Of a DNA stretch of 64,000 nt, positions 22,499 to 35,161 are shown one piece after another; the first letter of the stretch is position 1; every line of letters starts with the position of its first letter. This DNA comes from Pinus tabuliformis (lineage: Eukaryota > Streptophyta > Pinopsida > Pinales > Pinaceae): positions 696,766,420 to 696,830,419 of the forward strand of contig CM062813.1 in NCBI GenBank assembly GCA_031772625.1, given 5' to 3'. The notes beneath the pieces were generated by a model that saw only the letters and a program-made list of their open reading frames with translations, was not told the DNA's origin and made no database searches. A program made the translations under genes and the position numbers.

Positions 22499-25090
22499 GA
22501 GTGGCATCAGAGCATGGTTTTGTTCTCCTTGGGTGATGTCTGGCTTTTGTTATCTTTGTGTGATATCTGATACCATAGAGTGGTATAAGAGCATGGTTCA
22601 ACATTTGGACTGGATGGGCGGTGTGTTGGTCATGCATTCATGTCAGTTGCATATGTGTCCCTTATGCTTGTAGTACATGTGTTTGTTGCATTTGCATGGT
22701 GTTGATCATGGTTCTAGTGATGTTTCCATGTGAAGGTTGATGGTGTTGTTATGGGATGTGTCGTCATGAGCATATGGTTGTGTATGCATTTTTTATGCAT
22801 GTCGGTGTCTATACGTAGTTATGCATGCATTTTCATGGTGAAGGTTGTTGTGCATGAGGTCATTGTATGCAATTAGGTCATCATGATGATATTGGTATGT
22901 TATGGTACTAATATGTTGGCCGAGATAGAGCAGGAGATGCAGATCATTAAATTGAAGTTGCAACAATGGACTTCAGGGTAAGAGTAGATCATCGTATAGG
23001 CTTGTATGGTGGGCATGCAAGTATGTGGTTAATGGTTGTTATGAGAATTAGGGTTACTTATATACTTGTCATTTTATTGTTGTTATGGTTACATGTATGA
23101 TAAATTCTAGTTGATTAGTGCAGTGATATGCACATGTGTCGAATAGCCATGAATGATAGTAACCTATGGTTGTATGCATTTCTATTATTGTTTTATGATA
23201 GTCAACTTGATGATTATGTTATATGTTGTTGATGAGCATGTTATGTGTTAACTTGTTGTTGTTATATGTTACTTAATAATTAGGGTTATTGCATTAAGAT
23301 CTTGATGTTATATGATCATGCTAACTTGGATTGGTCTATGCAGATGATTATGGTTATGGTATTTAGGTATGAGTTGACCTACTTGTGATAGTGTGTTGTA
23401 TTAATCTAGACTGGCTGTGCATATGTGATTGTTATGCCTGAATGACAGTTGTTTATGAGCTTATGATGTGAACATGTTAGACAATTATGGTTATGGATAT
23501 CATGACCTTATTTATGTTTGAGTTGATATGTTGTGAAGTTATATCGTGCTAATCTAGATTGATTGTGTAGACAAAATAACCTCCCCTGAGATACATTAAT
23601 GTATGAGTTTTCTTATGTCGTCTATTTGGTGTTTGAATGTTTGACTATGTCATTTAATTGGTGTTTGAGTGTTTGTTGTCTATTATATCATCTATCTGTT
23701 GTTTGAATGTTTGACTACTTGAACGGTGGGAGTATGTGTCTATAAGATTTCTTGCCGAAATAATCTTGTTTTAAGATGGTTGTACTAATACATATGTGTT
23801 GAGACAACTAATATGTACTTGAGTGTAAGTAGGTGATAGTTGTAGCATTATGTATTATGGCTGATGAATGTGAGTTGATTGTTGAGTATGACATGGTTGT
23901 TAGACTTGGTAAAGGTTGATTTCAAATTAATATACATGATGTCTTGATCTTTGGAATGTGAGACTGATAGGTGTGAGCAGTCGCAGGGAAACGTGATTGG
24001 TATTACCTTAACAAGGTAGCAATTGATGTGTTTATATAACTAACAGTTGAGTGATGTGACAATGCATAATAAGGCTCAATTGCAATAAGGAAAAGGTAAA
24101 AGGAAGGGATTGGGTGAAAATTCCTTTGTCTATGTTTGGAAACCGCAATTCCAAATGAATGAGTGCTTTACATACAAGAAGTCTTTGTAACCTTGAATTT
24201 GTTTGACATTATGAGGATATGTGTTATATTCATAAATATGTATTTGACAGGTATAACAGTTGATTCTAGTTATGGCTAGATTCGTCAAAGGATTGGAGTC
24301 ACTTGAGAGATGGCATGGATGTGTTCAATTGCAGGCAATGTGCTTGGCACAACAAGGTAAGGTAACTGGTGCATTGTTATGTTTATTTATGCACTGATAG
24401 ATATGTGTTTATGGCAATATGATGTAGGGGATTGAATGGCAAAGAGACTACCATGAAATTATGAATAAGGCTCAGGTTGGGCTTTCCTTTGGAAGCAATG
24501 GGAACCATGGGATTGAGTCATCGTGTCTATTGTTAGTTTTGTGCTTTCATTCCATTGTGATTTTTGTGCTTCATTTGCGGTTTGTTTATGTCTAGTGTAT
24601 GGCTATACCAGTTAGTTTGTGATGTCGTATTGCTATTAGTTTTCATGATTTTCTTCTTGTTTATTCTTGCTCTTGCCTTTTATGTTGTAAGAGTCTTGGG
24701 AATTGGTTGGGAAAGAGGAAAGTTAATGGAGCTTAGTGAGAGCTGAATTAAACCTAGCAGGTAACGTAAGATCCAAATGAAGCTTGGTGCATGAGTAAGG
24801 GAAACTAAAGGTAAGAGTATGATAGTCGGCTAAGTTGGTTGGGTCCATTAGCGTAAATGAAGTGTGGCAGGACAATCATGAGAAAGCTAACAGAAAAGGT
24901 AAAATGAATGGATGTGAGGCATTTGATTCCTTGGCTATGTTGGGAACGATTGTTCTCAATGTTGTGCATGTTGTGCATGGATAAAGGGAGTTCTCTTAAC
25001 CTTGACTTTATGTTATTTGGTAATTGTGTTGTGATAATGTTTATACATATGCATGTAGATATGTATGTATGAATGTTGTTGTCTGACAGG

Positions 25091-25092
<2 letters not shown>
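22499..25092 (+). other. Interior of the LARD-like element, left part
   Basis: AT/TG-rich sequence with many TTGTTATG and GATGATTATG words and no protein motif. At 23600-23720 a unit of about 50 bp containing GGTGTTTGAATGTTTGACTA repeats about three times. Confidence 0.6.
22502..22513 (+). other. Primer binding site (initiator Met tRNA type)
   Basis: TGGCATCAGAGC directly after the 5' LTR differs from the usual plant iMet site TGGTATCAGAGC at one position. A second PBS-like TGGTATAAGAGC occurs at 22581-22592. Confidence 0.8.

Positions 25093-25093
<1 letters not shown>

Positions 25094-25132
<39 letters not shown>
25094..25132. repeat. (AT)n microsatellite bounded by a direct repeat
   Basis: A run of about 38 bp of AT flanked by copies of GTTGTCTGACAGGRTCA (left copy near 25078, right copy near 25135). 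Confidence 0.9.
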
Positions 25133-25134
<2 letters not shown>

Positions 25135-25439
25135 GTTGTCTGACAGGGTCACTAGGAATCGTTCTTGTGGAGGAATGATTGCTTATGCAGGTGAATGACA
25201 TGAAGAGGTTCCTGGTTCATGAGGAATCAAGTAGGAAGAGTAATCCTGAAAAATCTACGAGGTCAATATCATGCGGATATGAATTGATATTATGTGATTA
25301 TACTATGTCTATGTTTATGTTATGGACAAGCTAATGCTGAGAGATACATCAGCAAAATGAAAACAACGTGATCTGCGATATGCTAGGATAATCATGGATA
25401 GTGGAGAGACATTGGAAGCAAGGTTGCTTGTTAGAGACA

Positions 25440-26330
25440 GTGTGGTCTTGGATGTGCAGTGTTATTGTTGTGTATATGTTGTGCATATTTTATATTCAGT
25501 GATTGTACCTATGGTGTTGTGTGCATATTGCATATGCAGTGCTAGGTATAGATGGTGCTATGTACATGTTGGATATGCGGTGTTGTGTACATATCGTATT
25601 GTGCGCATGATGGATATGCGACGTTGTGTGCATATGGTGTTGTGCGCATGTTGGATATGCAATGTTGTGTACATATGATGCTATGTACATGTTGTATATG
25701 CAGTGTTATGTACATATGGTGTTGTGTGCATGTTGTGCAAGTGGTACTATGTACATATGGTGTTATGTGAATGATTGTACATGTGGTGTTGTGTACATGT
25801 TATACATGTGGTGTTGTGTGCAGGGAGTGTTGTGTACATGGTGTGCATGTGATGTTGTGTACATGTGGTGTCGTGTACACGTCGTGCATGTGGTACCGTG
25901 TACACGTGGTATTATGTACACGTTGTACAAGTGGTGTAGTGTATATGTGGCATTGTGTACACGTTGTGTAGGTGGTGTCGAGTACATGTGATGTTGTGCA
26001 CATGTTGTGCAAGTGGTACTGTGTACATGTTGTACATATGGTACTAGTGTACATGTGGTATTGTGTGCATCTCGTACATGTTCTGTTGTGGTACTATGTA
26101 TGTGGATTGTGTAGTCATGGTATCGTGACATATGTATTCATTGTGTTGTACTATGTGTACGTATTTGTGTTGTGTTGTACACTGGGTGTAGGTGTATGTA
26201 TTGTGTTGTGGTGTACACCAGACGTAGGAGTATGTATTGCGCTGTGTTGTACATTGGGTGTAGGTGTATGTGTTGTATGTCGTGTGTGGTTGTATGTGTG
26301 TAATGCACACTATGTGTATGTACACATGGT
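25440..26330 (+). repeat. TG/TAC-rich minisatellite of about 0.9 kb
   Basis: Diverged units of about 24-36 bp built around TGTGTACATGTTGTRCATGTGGTGT. Copies are most regular between 25,780 and 26,010 and longer and looser towards 26,300 (GTGTTGTACAYTGGGTGTAGG). Every frame on both strands stays mostly open through it, giving Cys/Val/Tyr-rich or His/Thr-rich pseudo-proteins; these are by-products of the repeat. Confidence 0.9.
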
Positions 26331-27583
26331 TGAGGAGAAGGCACTGGGTGTTTTCGGGTGTGGCAACCGATCTGGTGTGCATACAAAATAAGGACAAAGG
26401 TAGAAGTTAGGGATTAACTAAACGATAAGTATCAGTATTTTATTTCAATTTTATTATACATGTGATTTATGATTATGGTCTATGATGATTACATGTGATC
26501 TATGATTCTGGTTTATGATGGTTACATGTGATTTATGATTTTGATATATGATGGTTGTGTTTTGAGCTAACCTAATGTGATATGTTTATACATGATGATT
26601 TGGTCAAAGATGGTAGATTTACTTGTTGTGACAAGAAGCGAACAGAATTGCAAGTGTGCCTTGTTGACGGGCCACCAATGAGGTATGCTTTGAAGTTATT
26701 TCAAATTATTTTAAATCTAATGGAAGTTATGTGCTTGGTACAAGAAGCACGGAAATGCCCGGTTGAATGGTTGAAACTGACTACAAGAATTAACAGCTTC
26801 AGTGAAAGGAATTGGAACACACAACAGTATGTTGGTAAAGCACTTTAGGAGCAGGGCCATTGTGGCACACTGGCACCCAATAGTGTCCATTGATTTCCAT
26901 GAGCATGCTATGACCGGTATGATGGTTTTGAGGTAGGTATATGCCTTGGTTGTTTGACCTTCTGATGCGAGGAAGCCTTGCCAAGGGATGGATCGCCTGG
27001 GAGAGGGCATGTCGGGGAACTTGGAAGGTGAGTGACTGCACGGAAGGGGTGACCAGATTGGCCGAGGGACTGTGTAGCAGAGAAGGGAAGGTAGGGGATG
27101 GTTTGTTTTGGTCATTAGCATTTCCAGATGGAATCAGATGCCCATTAGGAGTGTGCCTTGGAACAATGAGTCGTTAATTGTTCACTAAGTGGACAAGTGG
27201 CACAGGATTGTAGCGCTAGACATTGGATGAAACTTTGACTTTGACAGTGGATTATGGACTTCCTGGGAAGGAGGTGAATCCTAGTACTACTTTGAGGGTG
27301 GAGGTGTGAGCATCTGGATTCCCTTGTTGCAGATGCAGGCATCATATTCTTTTATTTGTTGGCGAAGCAAATGTGTATGTGGTTATTATTATAAATATTG
27401 TAATGAGTTGTGTTATAAAGCTTCAATAAATGGTATGATTGTCATATCTTCAGTAGTGATCAGTAAATACTGCAACAAGCTATGTTATAAGCTCCATGGA
27501 CAGTATGTTTTTTTTTCAGCGATCTTGCTAGTTATAGGTGTCATTGAACACCGATGACGGTGTTACCCTGAGGGGGAGGGTTC
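26331..27583 (+). other. Interior of the LARD-like element, right part, ending in the PPT
   Basis: Short frames such as 26582-26848 (88 codons) are unlike gag or pol proteins I know. A polypurine tract AGGGGGAGGG occupies 27571-27580, four bases before the 3' LTR. Confidence 0.6.
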
Positions 27584-29721
27584 TGTAACAACCCTGGTTA
27601 AAAATTCATTAAAAAAATATAAGACCACGGTCATGGGACACGTATTACAAGCTGAATGGTGGGAAAAAACATCCTAGTGGGTGTTCATTTCAATTATTAT
27701 GGCTAAGGAAACTGGCAATGGCAATGGCAAAGGCTTTGGAAAGGCAAAATGACATTTTTGGCACATTTAATTATGAAAATAATGGAGATTGGGAGAAAAG
27801 GAAGGTGAAAGGTCACAGGTTGCATGTGAGGAGGAAATTGAAGGAAAATAATGGAAAATGAAGAAAATAGAGGCCTCATTGATAAAAAGGCTTATGAGGA
27901 TCAGTTGGTAAGCTTCTGGCTCGAGCTTTTGCTCAGCTTTGGAGCAAGGAAGGGAAAAGCAAGTGAAGGAAGGGCAAGGAAAAGAAAGGAAAGCAAAGAG
28001 CAAGCAAGGAAGAGCAGGATCAAGCATGTACAACAAGATTATTTGCAGGTATTGATTTGCATGTGTTTTTTGCTTGCTATATTTGGCATGCATGCTATTG
28101 CATGTGGTTCTTTGTTGTTATGGCATGGGTTTTTCTAGGTGTGACAATGTTTTCCGCCTAGTCTTGCCATTTCCGAATAGCCATTGTGTGATGGGGTTTT
28201 CATGTTTTGGTTGAGTTGGATTTTCGGATGGATTCGAAGCTGAGTGAGGTGGATCTCTGAAAGAAAGAACACACGGCCTAGTGATCTCTGAAATAGAGTG
28301 TGGATTGTGGTAAAGTCATTGACCTAGTGACCCTTGAACCAGATTGTGGGTTGCGGTAAAGCTAGGTATTGTGTGCCTTAGTGGGCATAGGAATCCTCGA
28401 CCGGTTAATGGCGAGATATATAGTAAAGCCTAGAGGTGGTTTCCCTTGATTAGGCATAGGAATCCTTGCCAGTGAATGTCAGGATATATGGTAAAGCCTA
28501 GAGGGTGGAGTCTCAGTTTAGGGCCTAATGATCCGGTGTGGATTGTGGTAAAGCTTGAGAGACTAGGAGATAGGAAAATTCCTCATGGTGTAGGTGGAGA
28601 AATCCGGTGGCATCCATGCTTGTTTTGGCCTAGTGGTCTGGTGGAGACCATGATAAAGCCTATTACTACATGTTTATTTTTTTGGCCTAGTGATCGGTGT
28701 GGATTGCGGTAAAGCCTGGTTGTTATTGCTGAGGGTGAAGTGGTTTAGCCTCGGGATGCCCTGGTTGGTTATTTTGGTTTGAGTCCCGCATTCCTGCTTG
28801 GAATATGGCACGAGGGTGATTGGCTGAAGAGAGATTTAGCCCAACCAATCTATGACCAATCTATGGTCGGGTGGAATGTGGTAGTCCCATATTGGGTTGG
28901 CTTTTGCATTCATTAACAAGAGGTTCTTCCTTGGTATATTATGTGTAAATGTACTAGTTTGTATGTGGATCCTATGGTTGATGTATCCTTGATATTTTTG
29001 TTGTTATTATGTTGGTTATAAGCATGTATTATGACAGTGGTTATGTATGACTGTCATCATGTTTTTACTTGTAAATGAATGAACAATCTATGGCCTAATA
29101 TATGATAATGCAGCTAATGGTATAAAGGAGCAATGCTTCTTAGTGATTCTCAGATAAGTATGAGACCCCTATGCTCAGATCTGTTGTTTAAACCTGTAGA
29201 TTACATATTTGTGACATGTTTGATGAAATTCCTTTCATGGCTAATATTGGTCCAATCTAGTCCTTGTAAATGTTTTTGAAAATGTATCTTTGTTCCGCTG
29301 CGAAATTTCATTCCTGAAGGTGTCATTGAGTTCTAGGCAGTGACTTGGGCTCTTGGCCAAAAAAAATGGCACAAACCCCGAAGTTAAAGGCACAAGTCTG
29401 AGGAGAAAATTCCCCAGATGCACGCATACCCATGCTGTGGGAGTGTCTGGAGACTCCCAGGCGCACCCTTGTCTATATCAAGGGAGCGTCCAGGGGTTTG
29501 ATGCACTAAAACTTCAGTTGGTCTCAGGGGTTGGTTACTTAAGTGGTTGGGATGGCTCCTGGGAGTTTTGTTGCTGATGTGGAAGGTCTGTGTGGTGTTT
29601 TTTCGTTGATTCCACTTCCTTAAGGTGACTTAGGAGGTCGAATCATATCATAGTAACTTCTCGTTGCATGTTTACCTCAGTTGGTCGGTTACTTGGGTAG
29701 ATGTGGGATGAGGGTGTTACA
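27584..29721 (+). repeat. 3' LTR of the LARD-like element, 2138 bp
   Basis: Begins TGTAACAACCC and ends GTGTTACA, followed by the target duplication ACTTT. It lacks the solo LTR found in the 5' LTR and so preserves that insertion's empty site. Confidence 0.92.
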
Positions 29722-29726
29722 ACTTT

Positions 29727-30170
29727 AAGAATCCAAAGTTAAAATTGCAACATTATGAAAAAAGTGGCATACAACACTTATTGTTTGATTTCTATGGAAA
29801 ATTTTCATATTCGCCTATAACTACAGGCCTACTAGACATAAGCATCATCTACATTTTGTTTATTAGGTTAGTACACAAAAGGAAGCATGTGTGTTTTGCT
29901 CTTTCACGTGATATTTATTGCTCAATAAATCAAAACCTGATAATTCACTTAATGAATACCTAAAAAATCAATTGTCTGCTCCAATTTGGACTTGCATTAA
30001 ACAATAAGATTTCCAAAATGAATTTGTAATAGTAATTCACAACACACTTTTAGGAGTAAAAATTTAACAATCATTATGCAAATTAAAAATAAACAGAATA
30101 ACATACTTACACATACTACTTACCCATACTCTTTTTGGGAAGTACCAAAACATTGTTGAGCATTGTGATA
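29727..30170 (+). repeat. Segmental duplication block, copy 2, right part
   Basis: Matches about 15092-15530, from AAGAATSCAAAGYTAAAATTGCAA to GTTGAGCATTGTGA. Joined to 19540-19781 it restores the block apart from the element and one 5-bp target copy. Confidence 0.85.
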
Positions 30171-33100
30171 TCCCCGCCTGTCACAATGAGGGTATTATTG
30201 AGCATTGTGACAACTACATGGGCTACATTGAGAGGTCCCATAAAAAATCCCCAAGCAAATGCTTTTTCAATCTCTAAGGGGCCAATCTACCAAGTAGGTT
30301 TTGTATTTTTTGGTCCTTTATCTCTCAAAACTTTATTGAATTATGTAGAAGACTTGTGTAGATGAAGTGTGGCAATTTAAAGTATTATTTCATCCTTCAA
30401 TCTCTATATCACCTAGCTCTCTAAAATAGGGATACTTGTGTAATCTCTAATCTATGGATCTTCATCTTATTGATGACAAGAAGTTCCAATACTTCTCGTG
30501 CAACACTTTTGAAGGTTGAAAGGATAGACAAGGTAGTTAGGAGTGTAGCCATGTGCTTATAGCCTTAGTAATTTACAACCAAGTTGAGACTTGATGTTTA
30601 TACAGAAATCACTTTTCTATTCTCTATTAAAAAAAGAGTTTTATAATATATATCTGAACAAAATAGATTATGATGCAAAGGATACAGAAAGTAAAATTGC
30701 ATTCAAATAAATAAATGAATAGAATAATGATAACTCAAATCATTAATAAGTCGAGATTGAAGGAATCAACAAATTTTATTATTAAAGGGAAATCTCAGTC
30801 TCAACAAAAAAATTGCATTTACAAACTCTTGCAAGGGTCAAGATGAGAGAAATACTTTTGATGTCGAGGTATCAACAAATCTTATAATGGCAACAAAGTC
30901 CCCAAAGGAAGCAACAACAAAAGTCTTCGTTGGATCACTTCAAGCACTCACTAAATTTTATTAGTTTGTGCAAGAAATCAAATTATTTAGCACTAAAATA
31001 AGTTAGAACTTCTAAATAGAATGAATAAAAAATTAAATTAAAACAATCAACCTTGAAGGACAAAATTAGAGAACGTTAAATTATTTTTATTCGCTACCTT
31101 TCAAAGTGTCCCTTGCCATCAAGAAGATAGACTTAGTCTTGGAAAACTCATAAAGGAGAAATAAAATAATAATAATGATTTTCAATTTATAGCATGCCTC
31201 CACAAAGAATTCTCTTTCATTCGTAATTCCATTTTCCTTTATTCCAATAGAATTCAATTTATTCATTGAAATTCCTTGAACTGATTTTATTTACTAATTT
31301 TATGAAAATAAGAAAGTTTTAGAGGGAAAGTGATAACTACTTTAACTAAATGTAACTATAAGAAAGTATGGTCCCGCTAAACTCTTTTTCAATTTATTAA
31401 ATGTTCAAATTTCACCTTGCAACTCCCATTTTTTAACAATAAATCAACAAGTAAATATAAGACTATAGTATATCATATATCACATATAAAATCATGATAC
31501 CATCATTGCATAGCCTTATGCCTCCTAAAATATATATATATTGTGCATCAAATGTTTGAAAATAATAGTACTAAAAGTCACCATGTCTTTGGATATAAAT
31601 CTCACGATGACATATCCCTTTTCTCTCCACCTTATATTTAGTTGTATGGGGTTTAGAAGTAGAGATGTAGTTAGTGGAGACCAAGTCAAGTTTGTCAATG
31701 GGTTTCTTTCATTTACAAGGATGGATTGTTTTTTAAGAAAGCTGGAAAATGAGATAGTTGATGTGATCACAAGATCTGAAATAGAGGTAGATGAGACATG
31801 AATAGGCATGGCAAACCAATTTACAATACTAGAAGCAAGTTGGACAGGCTCCAGATTCCATCTATCATTTGTAGGTCGCTTAGGACAAACGAGGATATCA
31901 ATAATACTAAGATGAGGTTGTAATTCATTGTTTGGTTGAGCTAGGGTCAAAGTAACTTAATTGTTGAGGTTAATTTGACTAGTTTGAAGGATTTGGTTAA
32001 ATTCATTTGAATTTGCATCAAAATGTATAGAGAATCAAATTCTCTTGTTCTGGCTTTCTTCCCAGATTATATTAGGCCTTCTACCCCATCACCCTATGTT
32101 ACCTCTATTATTCCTACTGAAAAATCTCATTTGGAAAAAATTCAAATCAAAACAACAATGATAAGAAATAACATACACAAAACAGTAAACTAATTGCAAA
32201 TTTTGTTGAATGTATTAAATATGGCCTAGATGAATGTGTGATTATTTAAGCATAAAAAGGGATGTGACATAAGGAAGTGTGACAAAGAAGTATTATCACA
32301 TGAGATCATTCACCTTTCAAAACCCTTGTTTCCCCACTCAATTGTGTCACATGATTTTTTTATGATTGTCTCATGTAGTTTTCAATAGTTCAAGGAGTAT
32401 TTATGTCTTGTATTTGATTTTTAAAACTTTATTATGAAAATTGAAATCATGGAAGGGATGAATGGGGAAAGATATAAATAAATAAAAAATGATAGAGTGA
32501 TAATGAAAGAAAAGTATGAGTATTAACAACAATGACTTTTTCATACTTGCCAAATGAAAGAGGAAGGAAGAAGGTTGTGTAATAAAGAACATGTTACAAT
32601 ATACTTTTAAAACTTTTACAACAAGTCTTTGAAATATCAAGCTACAAGATATAGCTTTGTTGTCAATTTAACATTGGCTTTTTCTCAACACAAAGGTAGA
32701 TATAAATGTGTGTCTGGTCATTATATAGTTAGGATTCCTTTCTTTCAATTAGGTGTATTATTTCATCTTTTAGACCCTTATTTTTACATAAATAGTCCAA
32801 ATAACTTGATTTACGACTTTGGGTTGTAAAAAATTACCAAAGTAACTTGTAACCTTTTACTATATCAAAACCAATGTTGAATGCAATAATATATGCAATA
32901 ATGCCTTTTAATTGACCTTGAATTGTGATTTTTTTAAACAAGATGGGGTTTCTCTTTACAACTCAAAACTTTCAATAATTTCCAATGTCAAAACTCTAAG
33001 TACATCGGCAGTTAGACTAAATAGCAAAGCCTTCTTCTAACCTCAAAATATTCCAACGTTATTTATTTCCAAACCAGAGTTGCAAACCAAAGCCATACCA

Positions 33101-33470
33101 ATCTCCAAAGAGTGAGCTATAGGATAAAGTTTTAGGGTTCAAGACTCGACTTTTATCATATTATTCTTCAAAGTTTGAGCCTTGGAAACTCCATACAGGA
33201 GTCTTCCAAATTATTATATTTTAAAATCAACTTTTCATCCACACGATTATTTTCCCATGCAAACTCATGGTATGAACCAATTACATTCAAGAACATGACC
33301 TTTTTTCATGAATAAAACCAAACCAACTTTGAGCACCACAACATTTTATACAAATTGCCAACCAACAAAGCTTGTAAAGCCACCATAACTTTTGCGCTGA
33401 AAACTCAGAGACTCACAAAAACATAACTTTTTCCATTAATCATATCATCGCCAAACCATAACCATATCCT
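30171..33470. other. AT-rich intergenic sequence, nothing recognised
   Basis: No gene, LTR pair or tandem array could be supported. A 141-codon minus-strand frame at 31525-31950 and an 86-codon plus frame across the same bases match nothing I know; both strands being open over AT-rich DNA argues against coding. E3 begins at the right edge. Confidence 0.45.
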
Positions 33471-34066
33471 TGATCCATTTGGATATTGGTGGTCACCCGC
33501 CTATTCCACTTGGACCCCCAACATTGTTTCCTTTCAATTTCCTTAATTCTAGCAAAACTTTCTATTTTTGGAAGTTTTCAAGTCCTAAACTTTTGGAGCA
33601 ATTTTGAGGCCCTAAAAGACATTTTATGGGAAAACGAAGAGAGCTGAAAAGTGTTAGCATCCATTTTGTGTATTTTTGTTTTTCCTTCTCATAGAGATCT
33701 TCGAAACGAGGTATTATGATAGCCAAACGGAGATCGTATGCAAAAGTTACGACCCTAGAAAGTTGGCAGTCCAACTTACCCAACAGGGCCCAAAACCATT
33801 GGGGCTTCGTCTCCTAGGGTTTGGGTTTCACCCTTCTTCTTTCTGATAAAAGGGCCTCTAAGCCTCATTGTAACACAATCAGAAGGCATGTGGCCGTCAC
33901 ATCTCTTCTCATAGATAAGTTACCATTGCCCGAGCTAGTTTGTTCCATTCTACATGTAAACAATTTTTAGTACTTGTTATTAGTTAATTGAAGTTCTATT
34001 TTTTTATTGTATCTATGTGTTCTATTTAATCTGTATATCATTTCGTTCCTTCATAAATTCAAATCA
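33471..34066 (+). mobile_element. 5' LTR of the old Ty3/gypsy element E3, 596 bp
   Basis: Begins TGATCCATTTGGATATTGG and ends CAAATCA, followed one base later by TGGTATTAGAGT (34068-34079), an iMet PBS with two C-to-T changes. Length and sequence match the solo LTR at 20459-21055, which fixes both ends. Promoter-side sequence includes GATAAAAGGGCCTC near 33845. E3's interior resumes at 48442 and 54477, then 62846 to the window end; its 3' LTR lies outside. Confidence 0.8.
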
Positions 34067-34067
34067 A

Positions 34068-34079
34068 TGGTATTAGAGT
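34068..34079 (+). other. Primer binding site of E3
   Basis: TGGTATTAGAGT equals TGGTATCAGAGC with two transitions. Only about 50 bp of E3 leader follow before the E2 insertion. Confidence 0.7.
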
Positions 34080-34130
34080 GGTATGATATTTCTTTGTTTT
34101 TTTGTGCATGTCCCCAAAGAGGTTGGGGTA

Positions 34131-35161
34131 TGTTATAGGGCATTTTGTCACATCTGGTTAATAGGCCTTCAACTGGATCAATCAACATCCTTTGACCTCA
34201 TTTTCATCACCCTTTCACAAATCCCTAAGCATGACTCATTCTAATACTAAAGTTTCTGCCTAAAAACACCTTGTTTCAGTGATTTTAAGGAACAACACTC
34301 CCTAGCCTCCTACTGGACAGTGTTGACCACCAGGTTGCTCCATTGTGGCCTGCGTTGATCACCTACATGTTGCTCTACTATGCACCTGATTTGGTTCTAG
34401 AAATTCAGGAAAAAGAGAGAGAATCCTAAAGCCTCTTCTTCTAGAAGCTTCCAGGATATGTTGTAACCTTTTACCTTAGATAAAAGTCTTGAATCCTATC
34501 CTATCCTACCTTGGAGTTTTCATCCCTTATCCCTTGATCTCATCCTCCCATCAAGATTGGATCTCAAGCCCTACTTGGTAAAAGTATAAGAATTCATGAA
34601 CTACCTCCTTCACCTATATATTTACTACCATCCATAGGCAAGGGATTGGCTTTTGGAGAGTGATTCTACCGTTATGTTACTGATGTGAGAGATATCTTCC
34701 CATGCATTAGGGTGATTAGAGGTGAAATTTGTGACAAGGAAAGGACAAGTCAACTTGGAGTAGCTCTTTTACAGGATCAACACCTATTTTTGGTTATAAC
34801 TCACTCCATTTATATTAATGCAAAGAGTTCTTTGTTTTCCTATATATGATGTTATGGTTTCATGTATTTCAATACCATGTTGATCTATAGAATAAAGTGA
34901 TTAGATGATGCTGCATAGATTCCATGGATCCTTGGCTTGTGTTATCTAATTGTGCATATTTTAATTATAGAGATCACAACTAGGATTAGAGCATTCAAGC
35001 CAAAGAAGGAGCGAAGCATACCACTGATTCCAAGTAGGCTTCATCCCATTATCTATTTACTTTAAGGAAAATAATAGTACCTTTGTCGTTATGTTGTTCT
35101 AAGAGAGTCCACGAGGCCTAGGAAAGATACTTATGTTCATAGTCGTAGATTCTACATAACA
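34131..35161 (+). repeat. 5' LTR of E2
   Basis: Aligns end to end with 47429-48441. Directly after it comes AATTGGCAACTCCTTTGGGG, in PBS position; I do not assign the tRNA. Confidence 0.92.

Larger units (their letters stand above)
19782..29721 (+). mobile_element. Non-autonomous LTR retrotransposon (LARD-like), 9.94 kb
   Basis: Complete outer structure: 5' LTR 19782-22498, a PBS complementary to initiator Met tRNA, interior 22499-27583, polypurine tract, 3' LTR 27584-29721, and target duplication ACTTT at 19777-19781 and 29722-29726. LTR ends are perfect inverted repeats TGTAACA/TGTTACA (the 5' LTR's right end has decayed to TGTTAGA). The insertion splits a block whose unsplit copy is at 14788-15530, which confirms both ends. 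The 5.1-kb interior has no gag, protease, RT or integrase motif in any frame, so mobilisation would have needed proteins from another element. LTRs differ by roughly 10 % by eye. Confidence 0.9.

Noticed and set aside
25394..26397. Overlapping Cys/Val/Tyr-rich and His/Thr-rich open frames on both strands
   Set aside because: They are translations of the TG/TAC minisatellite; all frames stay open because the unit contains few stop words. Not genes, and not a CRISPR array because there are no unique spacers.
31525..31950. 141-codon minus-strand frame
   Set aside because: No motif, AT-rich context, and an overlapping open frame on the other strand; most likely chance.
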